The notes under the pieces were generated by a model. That model had not been told where the DNA came from. It made no database searches and saw only the letters and a program-made list of their open reading frames with translations. Of a DNA stretch of 64,000 nucleotides, positions 53,020 to 64,000 are shown in pieces. Made by a program: the position numbers and the translations under genes. Source of the DNA: Diplolepis rosae (taxonomy: Eukaryota; Arthropoda; Insecta; Hymenoptera; Diplolepididae); assembly GCA_030998225.1 (NCBI GenBank), contig JAPYXD010000382.1, positions 372,001 to 436,000 on the forward strand, given 5' to 3'. Every line of letters begins with the position of its first letter. Position 1 is the first letter of the stretch.

Positions 53020-56000
53020 CGCTCCTATTAGCTTTAATTATATTAAGAGAGTACCGCAAGAAGATTTTTAATCCTGAAGATGCTCAAATTAACATTTACG
53101 AATTAATACAATACTAGACTTGCTCGCATAAGCTTTAATAATTTTCGGACAGTACCGCAGTCTCATTTCTAATGCTAAAAACGCGAAAAAGAACATTTAC
53201 GGATTAATACAATACTAGACACGCTCGTATCAGCTGTAATTATATTAAGACATTATCGCGTACCAATTTCTAATACTTAACGTGCGAGAAATAACATTTA
53301 CGAATAATTACCATACTGGAATCGCACGTGTTAGCTTGCATTATATTAAATCAGTACCTCAAGACGATTTTTAATCATAAAAATACGAAAAATAACATTT
53401 ACGAATTAATATTTACAATACTGGATTCGCTCGTATTAGCTTTAATTATATTAAGAGAGTACCGCAAGAAGATTTTTAATCCTGAAGATGCGAAAAATAA
53501 CATTTACGAATTAATACAATACTAGACTCGCTCGTATAAGCTTTAATTATTTTAGGACATTACCGCAAACCGATTTCTAATCCTAAAAACGCGAAATAGA
53601 GCATTTACGGATTAATACAATACTAGCCTCACTGGTATTAGCTTTGATTATATTAAGACAGTACCGCAAGTCGATATTTCAATCCAAGAATGCGAAAAAA
53701 ACATTGAAGAATTAATACAATATTAGACACGCTCGTATGAGCTGTAATTATATTAAGACAGTATGGCAAACCGATTTCTAATCCTTAAAACGCAAAAAAT
53801 AACATTTACGAAATAATACAATACTAGAATTGCTCGTATCAGCTTTAATTATATAAAGACAGTATCGCGAACCGATTTCTAATCCTTAAAGTGCGAGAAA
53901 TAACATTTACGAATAATGACAATACTAGAATCGCACGTATTAGCTTTCCTTATATTAAATCAATACCTGAAGACGATTTTTAATCATAAAGATACGAAAA
54001 ATAACGTTTCCTAATTAATATTTACGATACTGGACTAGCTCGTATTAGCTTTAATTATATTAAGAGAGTACCGCAAGAAGATTTTTAATCCTGAAGATGC
54101 GAAAAATAACATTTACGAATTAATACAATACTAGACTCGCTCGTATAAGCTTTAATTATTTTAGGACATTACCGCAAACCGATTTCTAATCCTAAAAACG
54201 AGAAATAGAGTATTTACCAATTAATACAATACTAGACTCACTGGTATTAGCTTTGATTATATTAAGACAGTACCGCAAGACGATATTCCAATCCAAGAAT
54301 GCGAAAAAAACATTGCAGAATTAATACAATATTAGACACGCTCGTATGAGCTGTAATTATATTAAGACAGTATGGCAAACCAATTTCTAAATCTGAAAAT
54401 GCAAAAAATAATATTTACGAATTAATACAATACTAGACTCGCTCGTTTAATCTTTAATTATTTTAGGACATTACCGCAAACCCATTTCTAATCCTAAAAA
54501 CGCGAAAAAGAACATTTACGGATTAATACAATACTAGACACGCTCGTATCAGCTGTAATTATATTAAGACATTATCGCGAACCAATTTCTAATACTTAAC
54601 GTGCGAGAAATAACATTTACGAATAATTACAATACTGGAATCGCACGTGTTAGCTTTCGTTATATTAAATCAGTACGTCAAGTCGATTTTTAATCATAAA
54701 AATACGAAAAATAACGTTTCCTAATTAATATTTACAATACTGTAATTGCTCGTATTAGCTTTAATTATGTTAAGAGAGTACTGCAAGACGATATTTCAAT
54801 CCAAGATTGCGAAAAACAATGAAGAATTAATACAATATTAGACACGCTCGTATGAGCTGTAATTATATTAAGACAGTATGGCAAACCGATTTCTAATCCT
54901 TAAAACGCGAAAAAGAACATTTACGAAATAATACAATACTAGACCCGCTCGTATCAGCTTTATTTATATAAAGATAGTATCGCGAACCGATTTCTAATCC
55001 TTAAAGTGCGAGAAATAACATTTACGAATAATTACAATACTAGAATCGCACGTATTAGCTTTCCTTATATTAAATCAATACCTGAAGACGATTTTTAATC
55101 ATAAAGATACGAAAAATAACGTTTCCTAATTAATATTTACAATACTGGAATAGCTCGTATTAGCTTTAATTATGTTAAGAGAGTACTGCAAGACGATATT
55201 TCAATCCAAGATTGCGAAAAACAATGAAGAATTAATACAATATTAGACACGCTCGTATGAGCTGTAATTATATTAAGACAGTATGACAAACCGATTTCTA
55301 ATCCTTAAAACGCGAAAAATAACATTTACGAAATAATACAATACTAGACTCGCTCGTGTAAGCTTTAATTATTTTAGGACATTACCGCAAACCAACTTCT
55401 AATCCTAAAAAACGCGAAAAAAGAACATTTACGGATTAATACAATACTAGACACGCTCGTATCAGCTGTAATTATATTAAGACATTATCGGGAAGCAATT
55501 TCTAATACCTAACGTGCGAGAAATAACATTTACGAATAATTACAAAACTGGAATCGCACGTGTTAGCTTTCATTATATAAAGATAGTATCGCGAACCGAT
55601 TCCTAATCCTTAAAAAGCGGAAAATAATATTTACGTTTTAATACAATACTGGAGTCGCATGTATTAGCTCTAATTATATTAAGACAGTACCGCAATACGA
55701 TATTTTTATCCTTGAATGCGAAAAAAACATTGAAGAATTAATAAAATACTAGACACGCTCGTATCAGCTGTAATTATATTAAGACAGTATTGCAAACCAA
55801 TTTCAAAATCTGAAAATGCAAAAAATAATATTTACGAATTAATACAATACTAGACTCGCTCGCATAAGCTTTAATAATTTTCGGACAGTACCGCAGTCTC
55901 ATTTCTAATCCTAAAAACGCGAAAAATAACATTTACGGATTAATACAATACCGCACTCGCTGGTATAAGCTTTAGTTATTTTAGGACAGTACCGCGAACC

Positions 56001-59000
56001 GATTTCTAATCCTTAAATCGCGAAAAATAACATTTACGAAATAATACAATACTAGACACGCTCGTATCAGCTTTAATTATATAAAGACAGTATCGCGAAC
56101 CGATTTCTAATCCTTAACGTGCGAGAAATAACATTTACGAATAATTACAATACTGGAATCGCACGTGTTAGCTTGCATTATATTAAATCAGTACCTCAAG
56201 ACGATTTTTAAACATAAAAATACGAAAAATAACATTTACGAATTAATATTTACAATACTGGATTCGCTCGTATTAGCTTTAATTATATTAAGAGAGTACC
56301 GCAAGAAGATTTTTAATCCTGAAGATGCGAAAAATAACATTTACGAATTAATACAATACTAGACTCGCTCGTATAAGCTTTAATTATTTTAGGACATTAC
56401 CGCAAACCGATTTCTAATCCTAAAAAACGCGAAATAGAGCATTTACGGATTAATACAATTTTAGACTCACTGGTATTAGCTTTGATTATATTAAGACAGT
56501 ACCGCAAGACGATATTTCAATCCAAGAATGCGAAAAAAACATTGAAGAATTAATACAATATTAGACACGCTCGTATGAGCTGTAATTATATTAAGACAGT
56601 ATGGCAAACCGATTTCTAATCCTTAAAACGCGAAAAATAACATTTACGAAATAATACAATACTAGACACGCTCGTATCAGCTTTAGTTATATAAAGACAG
56701 TATCGCGAACCGATTTCTAATCCTTAAAGTGCGAGAAATAACATTTACGAATAATTACAATACTAGAATCGCACGTATTAGCTTTCCTTATATTAAATCA
56801 ATACCTTAATACGATTTTTAATCATAAAGATACGAAAAATAACGTTTCCTAATTAATATTTACAATACTAGACTAGCTCGTATTAGCTTTAATTATGTTA
56901 AGAGAGTACTGCAAGACAATATTTCAATCCACGATTGCGAAAAAAACATTGAAGAATTAATACAGTATTAGACACGCTCCTATGAGCTGTAATTATATTA
57001 AGACAGTATGGCAAACCGATTTCTAATCCTTAAAACGCGAAAAAGAACATTTACGAAATAATACAATACTAGACCCGCTCGTATCAGCTTTATTTATATA
57101 AAGACAGTATCGCGAACCAATTTCTAATCCTTAAAGTGCGAGAAATAACATTTACGAATAATGACAATACTAGAATCGCACGTATTAGCTTTCCTTATAT
57201 TAAATCAATACCTGAAGACGATTTTTAATCATAAAGATACGAAAAATAACGTTTCCTAATTAATATTTACAATACTGGAATAGCTCGTATTAGCTTTAAT
57301 TATGTTAAGAGAGTACTGCAAGACGATATTTCAATCCAAGATTGCGAAAAACAATGAAGAATTAATACAATATTAGACACGCTCGTATGAGCTGTAATTA
57401 TATTAAGACAGTATGGCAAACCGATTTCTAATCCTTAAAACGCGAAAAATAACATTTACGAAATAATACAATACTAGACTCGCTCGTGTAAGCTTTAATT
57501 ATTTTAGGACATTACCGCAAACCAATTTCTAATCCTAAAAACGCGAAAAAGAACATTTACGGATTAATACAATACTAGACACGCTCGTATCAGCTGTAAT
57601 TATATTAAGACATTATCGCGAACCAATTTCTAATACTTAACGTGCGAGAAATAACATTTACGAATAATTACAATACTGGAATCGCACGTGTTAGCTTTCA
57701 TTATATAAAGATAGTATCGCGAACCGATTCCTAATCCTTAAAAAGCGAAAAATAATATTTACGTTTTAATACAATACTGGAGTCGCATGTATTAGCTCTA
57801 ATTATATTAAGACAGTACCGCAAGACGATATTTTAATCCTTGAATGCGAAAAAAACATTGAAGAATTAATAAAATACTAGACACGCTCGTATCAGCTGTA
57901 ATTATATTAAGACAGTATTGCAAACCAATTTCTAAATCTGAAAATGCAAAAAATAATATTTACGAATTAATACAATACTAGACTCGCTCGCATAAGCTTT
58001 AATAATTTTCGGACAGTACCGCAGTCTCATTTCTAATCCTAAAAACGCGAAAAATAACATTTACGGATTAATACAATACCGCACTCGCTGGTATAAGCTT
58101 TAGTTATTTTAGGACAGAACCGCGAACCGATTTCTAATCCCTAAATCGCGAAAAATAACATTTACGAAATAATACAATACTAGACACGCTCCTATTAGCT
58201 TTAATTATATTAACTGAGTACCGCAAGAAGATTTTTAATCCTGAAGATGCTCAAATTAACATTTACGAATTAATACAATACTAGACTTGCTCGCATAAGC
58301 TTTAATAATTTTCGGACAGTACCGCAGTCTCATTTCTAATCCTAAAAACGCGAAAAATAACATTTACGGATTAATACAATACTAGACACGCTCGTATCAG
58401 CTATAGTTATATTAAGACATTATCGCGTACCAATTTCTAATACTTAACGTACGAGAAATAACATTTACGAATAATTACCATACTGGAATCGCACGTGTTA
58501 GCTTGCATTATATTAAATCAGTACCTCAAGACGATTTTTAATCATAAAAATACGAAAAATAACATTTACGAATTAATATTTACAATACTGGATTCGCTCG
58601 TATTAGCTTTAATTATATTAAGAGAGTACCGCAAGAAGATTTTTAATCCTGAAGATGCGAAAAATAACATTTACGAATTAATACAATACTAGACTCGCTC
58701 GTATAAGCTTTAATTATTTTAGGACATTACCGCAAACCGATTGCTAATCCTAAAAAACGCGAAATAGAGCATTTACGGATTAATACAATACTAGCCTCAC
58801 TGGTATTAGCTTTGATTATATTAAGACAGTACCGCAAGTCGATATTTCAATCCAAGAATGCGAAAAAAACATTGAAGAATTAATACAATATTAGACACGC
58901 TCGTATGAGCTGTAATTATATTAAGACAGTATTGCAAACCAATTTCTAAATCTGAAAATGCAAAAAATAACATTTACGAATTAATACAATACTGGACTCG

Positions 59001-62000
59001 CTCGCATAAGCTTTAATAATTTTCTGACAGTACCGCAGTCTCATTTCTAATCCTAAAAACGCGAAAAATAACATTTACGGATTAATACAATACCGCACTC
59101 GCTGGTATAAGCTTTAGTTATTTTAGGACAGAACCGCGAACCGATTTCTAATCCCTAAATCGCGAAAAAATAACATTTACGAAATAATACAATACTAGAC
59201 ACGCTCCTATTAGCTTTAATTATATTAAGAGAGTACCGCAAGAAGATTTTTAATCCTGAAGATGCTCAAATTAACATTTACGAATTAATACAATACTAGA
59301 CTCGCTCGTATAAGCTTTAATTATTTTAGGACATTACCGCAAACCGATTTCTAATCCTAAAAACGCGAAATAGAGCATTTACCAATTAATGCAATACTAG
59401 ACTCACTGGTATTAGCTTTGATTATATTAAAACAGTATCGCAAGTCGATATTTCAATCCAAGAATGCGATATAAACATTGAAGAATTAATACAATATTAG
59501 ACACGCTCGTATGATCTGTAATTATATTAAGACAGAATGGCAAACCGATTTCTAATTCTTAAAACGCAAAAAATAACATTTACGAAATAATACAATACTA
59601 GAATTGCTCGTATCAGCTTTAATTATATAAAGACAGTATCGCGAACCGATTTCTAATCCTTAAAGTGCGAGAAATAACATTTACGAATAATGACAATACT
59701 AGAATCGCACGTATTAGCTTTCCCTATATTAAATCAATACCTGAAGACGATTTTTAATCATAAAGATACGAAAAATAACGTTTCCTAATTAATATTTACA
59801 ATACTGGACTAGCTCGTATTATCTTTAATTATTTTAATACAGTACCGCAAGACGATATTTTAATCCTATAAGGCGAAAAAAACATTGAAGAATTAATACA
59901 ATATTAGACACGCTCGTATGAGCTGTAATCATATTAAGACAGTATGGCAAACCGATTTCTAATCCTTATAACGCGAAAAATAACATTTACGAATTAATAC
60001 AATACTAGACTCGCTCGTGTAAGCTTTAATTATTTTAGGACATTACCGCAAACCCATTTCTAATCCTCAAAACGCGAAAAAGAACATTTACGGATTAATA
60101 CAATACTAGACACGCTCCTATCAGCTGTAATTATATTAAGACTTTATCGCGAACCAATTTCTAATCCTTAAAGTGCGAGAAATAACATTTACGAATAATG
60201 ACAATACTAGAATCGCACGTATTAGCTTTCCTTATATTAAATCAATACCTGAAGACGATTTTTAATCATAAAGATACGAAAAATAACGTTTCCTAATTAA
60301 TATTTACAATACTGGACTAGCTCGTATTAGCTTTAATTATATTAAGAGAGTACCGCAAGAAGATTTTTAATCCTGAAGATGCGAAAAATAACATTTACGA
60401 ATTAATACAATACTAGACTCGCTCGTATAAGCTTTAATTATTTTAGGACATTACCGCAAACCGATTTCTAATCCTAAAAAACGCGAAATAGAGTATTTAC
60501 CAATTAATACAATACTAGACTCACTGGTATTAGCTTTGACTATATTAAGACAGTACCGCAAGTCGATATTTCAATCCAAGAATGCGAAAAAAACATTGAA
60601 GAATTAATACAATATTAGACACGCTCGTATAAGCTGTAATTATATTAAGACAGTATTGCAAACCAATTTCTAAATCTGAAAATGCAAAAAATAATATTTA
60701 CGAATTAATACAATACTAGACTCGCTCGAATAAGCTATAATTATTTTAGGACATTACCTCAAACCCATTTCTAATCCTAAAAACGCGAAAAGAACATTTA
60801 CGGATTAATACAATACTAGACACGCTCGTATCAGCTGTAATTATATTAAGACATTATCGCGAACCAATTTCTAATACTTAACGTGCGAGAAATAACATTT
60901 ACGAATAATTACAATACTGGAATCGCACGTGTTAGCTTGCATTATATTAAATCAATACCTGAAGACGATTTTTAATCATAAATATACGAAAAATAACGTT
61001 TCCTAATTAATATTTACAATACTGGAATAGCTCGTATTAGCTTTAATTATGTTAAGAGAGTACTGCAAGACGATATTTCAATCCAAGATTGCGAAAAACA
61101 ATGAAGAATTAATACAATATTAGACACGCTCGTATGAGCTGTAATTATATTAAGACAGTATGGCAAACCGATTTCTAATCCTTAAAACGCGAAAAATAAC
61201 ATTTACGAAATAATACAATACTAGACCCGCTCGTATCAGCTTTATTTATATAAAGATAGTATCGCGAACCAATTTCTAATCCTTAAAGTGCGAGAAATAA
61301 CATTTACGAATAATGACAATACTAGAATCGCACGTATTAGCTTTCCTTATATTAAATCAATACCTGAAGACGATTTTTAATCATAAAGATACGAAAAATA
61401 ACGTTTCCTAATTAATATTTACAATACTGGAATAGCTCGTATTAGCTTTAATTATGTTAAGAGAGTACTGCAAGACGATATTTCAATCCAAGATTGCGAA
61501 AAACAATGAAGAATTAATACAATATTAGACACGCTCGTATGAGCTGTAATTATATTAAGACAGTATGGCAAACCGATTTCTAATCCTTAAAACGCGAAAA
61601 ATAACATTTACGAAATAATACAATACTAGACTCGCTCGTGTAAGCTTTAATTATTTTAGGACATTACCGCAAACCAATTTCTAATCCTAAAAACGCGAAA
61701 AAGAACATTTACGGATTAATACAATACTAGACACGCTCGTATCAGCTGTAATTATATTAAGACATTATCGCGAACCAATTTCTAATACTTAACGTGCGAG
61801 AAATAACATTTACGAATAATTACTAAACTGGAATCGCACGTGTTAGCTTTCGTTATATAAAGATAGTATCGCGAACCGATTCCTAATCCTTAAAAAGCGA
61901 AAAATAATATTTACGTTTTAATGCAATACTGGAGTCGCATGTATTAGCTCTAATTATATTAAGACAGTACCGCAAGACGATATTTTAATCCTTGAATGCG

Positions 62001-64000
62001 AAAAAAACATTGAAGAATTAATAAAATACTAGACACGCTCGTATCAGCTGTAATTATATTAAGACAGTATTGCAAACCAATTTCTAAATCTGAAAATGCA
62101 AAAAATAATATTTACGAATTAATACAATACTAGACTCGCTCGCATAAGCTTTAATAATTTTCGGACAGTACCGCAGTCTCATTTCTAATCCTAAAAACGC
62201 GAATAATAACATTTACGGATTAATACAATACCGCACTCGCTGGTATAAGCTCTAATTATTTTAGGACAGTACCGCGAACCGATTTCTAATCCTTAAATCG
62301 CGAAAAATAACATTTACGAAATAATACAATACTAGACACGCTCGTATCAGCTTTAATTATATAAAGACAGTATCGCGAACCGATTTCTAATCCTTAACGT
62401 GCGAGAAATAACATTTACGAATAATTACAATACTGGAATCGCACGTGTTAGCTTGCATTATATTAAATCAGTACCTCAAGACGATTTTTAAACATAAAAA
62501 TACGAAAAATAACATTTACGAATTAATATTTACAATACTGGATTCGCTCGTATTAGCTTTAATTATATTAAGAGAGTACCGCAAGAAGATTTTTAATCCT
62601 GAAGATGCGAAAAATAACATTTACGAATTAATACAATACTAGACTCGCTCGTATAAGCTTTAATTATTTTAGGACATTACCGCAAACCGATTTCTAATCC
62701 TAAAAACGCGAAATAGAGCATTTACGTATTAATACAATACTAGACTCACTGGTATTAGCTTTCATTATATTAAGACAGTACCGCAAGACGATATTCCAAT
62801 CCAAGAATGCGAAAAAAACATTGCAGAATTAATACAATATTAGACACGCTCGTATTAGCTGTAATTATTTTAGGACAGTACCGCAAACCGATTTCTAATC
62901 CTAAAAACGCGAAATAGAGTATTTACTAATTAATACAATACTAGACTCACTGGTATTAGCTTTGACTATATTAAGACAGTACCGCAAGACAATATTTCAA
63001 TCCAAGAATGCGAAAAAAACATTGAAGAATTAATACAATATTAGACACGCTCGTATCAGCTGTAATTATATTAAGACAGTATTGCAAACCAATTTCTAAT
63101 CCTTAAAACGCGAAAAATAACATTTACGGATTAATACAATACTAGACACGCTCGTATCAGCTGTAATTATATTAAGACATTACCGCAAACCAATTTCTAA
63201 TCCTAAAAACGCGAACAATAACATTTACGAAATAATACAATACTAGACCCGCTCGTATCAGCTTTAATTATATAAAGACAGTATCGCGAACCGATTTCTA
63301 ATCCTTAAAGTGCGAGAAATAACATTTACGAATAATGACAATACTAGAATCGCACGTATTAGCTTTCCTTATATTAAATCAATACCTGAAGACGATTTTT
63401 AATCATAAAGATACGAAAAATAACGTTTCCTAATTAATATTTACGATACTGGACTAGCTCGTATTAGCTTTAATTATATTAAGAGAGTACCGCAAGAAGA
63501 TTTTTAATCCTGAAGATGCGAAAAATAACATTTACGAATTAATACAATACTAGACTCGCTCGTATAAGCTTTAATTATTTTAGGACATTACCGCAAACCG
63601 ATTTCTAATCCTAAAAACGAGAAATAGAGTATTTACCAATTAATACAATACTAGACTCACTGGTATTAGCTTTGATTATATTAAGACAGTACCGCAAGAC
63701 GATATTCCAATCCAAGAATGCGAAAAAAACATTGCAGAATTAATACAATATTAGACACGCTCGTATCAGCTGTAATTATATTAAGACATTACAGCAAACC
63801 AATTTCTAATCCTTAAATCGCGAAAAATAACATTTACGAAATAATACAATACTAGACCCGCTCGTATCAGCTTTAATTATATAAAGACAGTATCGCGAAC
63901 CGATTTCTAATCCTTAAAGTGCGAGAAATAACATTTACGAATAATGACAATACTAGAATCGCACGTATTAGCTTTCCTTATATTAAATCAATACCTGAAG
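53020..64000 (+). repeat. Mosaic tail of mixed HOR modules
   Basis: Satellite throughout, but landmark spacing is irregular. The G landmark lies at 52612, 55651, 57779 and 61931 (steps of 3039, 2128 and 4152 bp, or 30, 21 and 41 monomers), and C-H pairs lie at 53328, 56165, 58495 and 62445. Modules of Block I type (CCATACTGG C monomers at about 53310 and 58470; TTCCCTATATT C' near 59720) alternate with Block III modules. About 59160-60400 matches about 20540-21650 in order (offset 38666 at the TTCCC landmark). The window ends within a C' monomer. Confidence 0.78.

Larger units (their letters stand above)
43029..53020 (+). repeat. Satellite Block III (2434-bp HOR, 24 monomers)
   Basis: Several landmarks agree on the period. 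The C-H pairs lie at 43188, 45824, 48258 and 50692; the AATCGTAAAAATAC marker at 43842, 46478, 48912 and 51346; and the G landmark at 45108, 47744, 50178 and 52612. Steps are 2636, 2434 and 2434 bp. The 2636-bp copy has two extra monomers explained by a K-L duplication. Typical E monomers here have a shortened start (GCGAAAAACAATGAAG). Confidence 0.88.
1..64000 (+). repeat. Satellite DNA array, ~101-bp monomer, fills the window
   Basis: Every part of the window can be read as head-to-tail monomers of 100 to 105 bp, all in the same orientation; I saw no inverted segment. Monomer joints are easy to see because nearly all end in GCG (rarely GCA or GTG) and the next begins with an A-run followed by TAACATTTACG or a close variant. 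Spacings between distant equivalent sites are whole multiples of about 101.4 bp (2434 = 24, 5183 = 51, 6591 = 65). A typical monomer has about 40 A, 30 T, 20 C and 11 G on this strand, so it is AT-rich with A>T and C>G. The array continues beyond both ends. A centromeric or pericentromeric role is inferred from size and order only. Confidence 0.98.

Noticed and set aside
1..64000. CRISPR-like array because of regular repetition
   Set aside because: There are no unique spacers: the whole unit repeats, unit length is ~101 bp, and no cas genes are present.
1..64000. CENP-B box
   Set aside because: I looked for the TTCG-four bases-A-two bases-CGGG pattern on both strands of the main subtypes. 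TTCGCTCGTATTAG and TCGGGAAGC give only partial matches.
1..64000. Insect-type telomere repeat (TTAGG)
   Set aside because: TTTTAGGACATT in A, I and L monomers holds a single TTAGG, never in tandem.
1..64000. Plasmid or phage iteron origin
   Set aside because: Iterons are short and few and lie next to a replication gene; here hundreds of ~101-bp units fill the window with no gene.
1..64000. 508 bp as three nucleosome lengths of about 169 bp
   Set aside because: The fit is numerically close for the pentamer, but the 407-bp cycle and the irregular HOR parts do not fit, so it may be coincidence.

Overview
All 64 kb is one uninterrupted block of tandem satellite DNA. I see no gene, RNA gene, transposon or unique sequence anywhere, and the array runs off both ends of the window. 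The unit is an AT-rich monomer of about 101 bp (roughly 630 copies). A typical monomer I counted by hand is about 31% G+C, but it carries about three times the CpG expected from its base composition. An array of this size and order points to eukaryotic heterochromatin, probably centromeric or pericentromeric. The lack of CpG decay fits a genome with little CpG methylation, such as many insects, but the sequence does not identify the species.

The monomers fall into about a dozen diverged subtypes, here called A to L (C' is a variant of C; A to H are named by position in the cycles, I to L are other recurrent types). They occur in a fixed order. The core cycle is E-A-B-C-D, with lengths 100+101+101+101+105 = 508 bp. 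A shorter alternative is E-F-C'-D at 407 bp. D and its relative H are 105 bp because they carry an extra TTTA. Subtypes G to L are inserted between core cycles and make longer higher-order repeats (HORs).

Layout. Block I (1-21717) has a long HOR of about 6.59 kb (65 monomers), seen in two successive copies from 8640 and 15226, after a rearranged stretch that contains a 508/407-bp sub-array (about 2340-6420). Block II (21718 to about 35790) has a 5183-bp HOR (51 monomers); its third copy lost exactly five monomers near 33.33 kb. Block III starts at about 35.8 kb and is interrupted at 36.5-43.0 kb by a mosaic that includes a 407-bp tandem expansion and segments of Block I type. It resumes from 43.0 to about 53.0 kb as a 2434-bp HOR (24 monomers) with a 26-monomer variant. 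From about 53.0 kb to the end, the spacing becomes irregular and Block I-, II- and III-type modules are mixed.

The main interest is evolutionary and structural. Hybrid monomers, register-preserving deletions, a K-L dimer duplication, private mutations shared between neighbouring copies and an apparently growing conversion tract record unequal exchange and gene conversion step by step. The short reading frames that recur through the array are by-products of a C-H monomer pair and I do not annotate them as genes. I did not find evidence of a new coding system.
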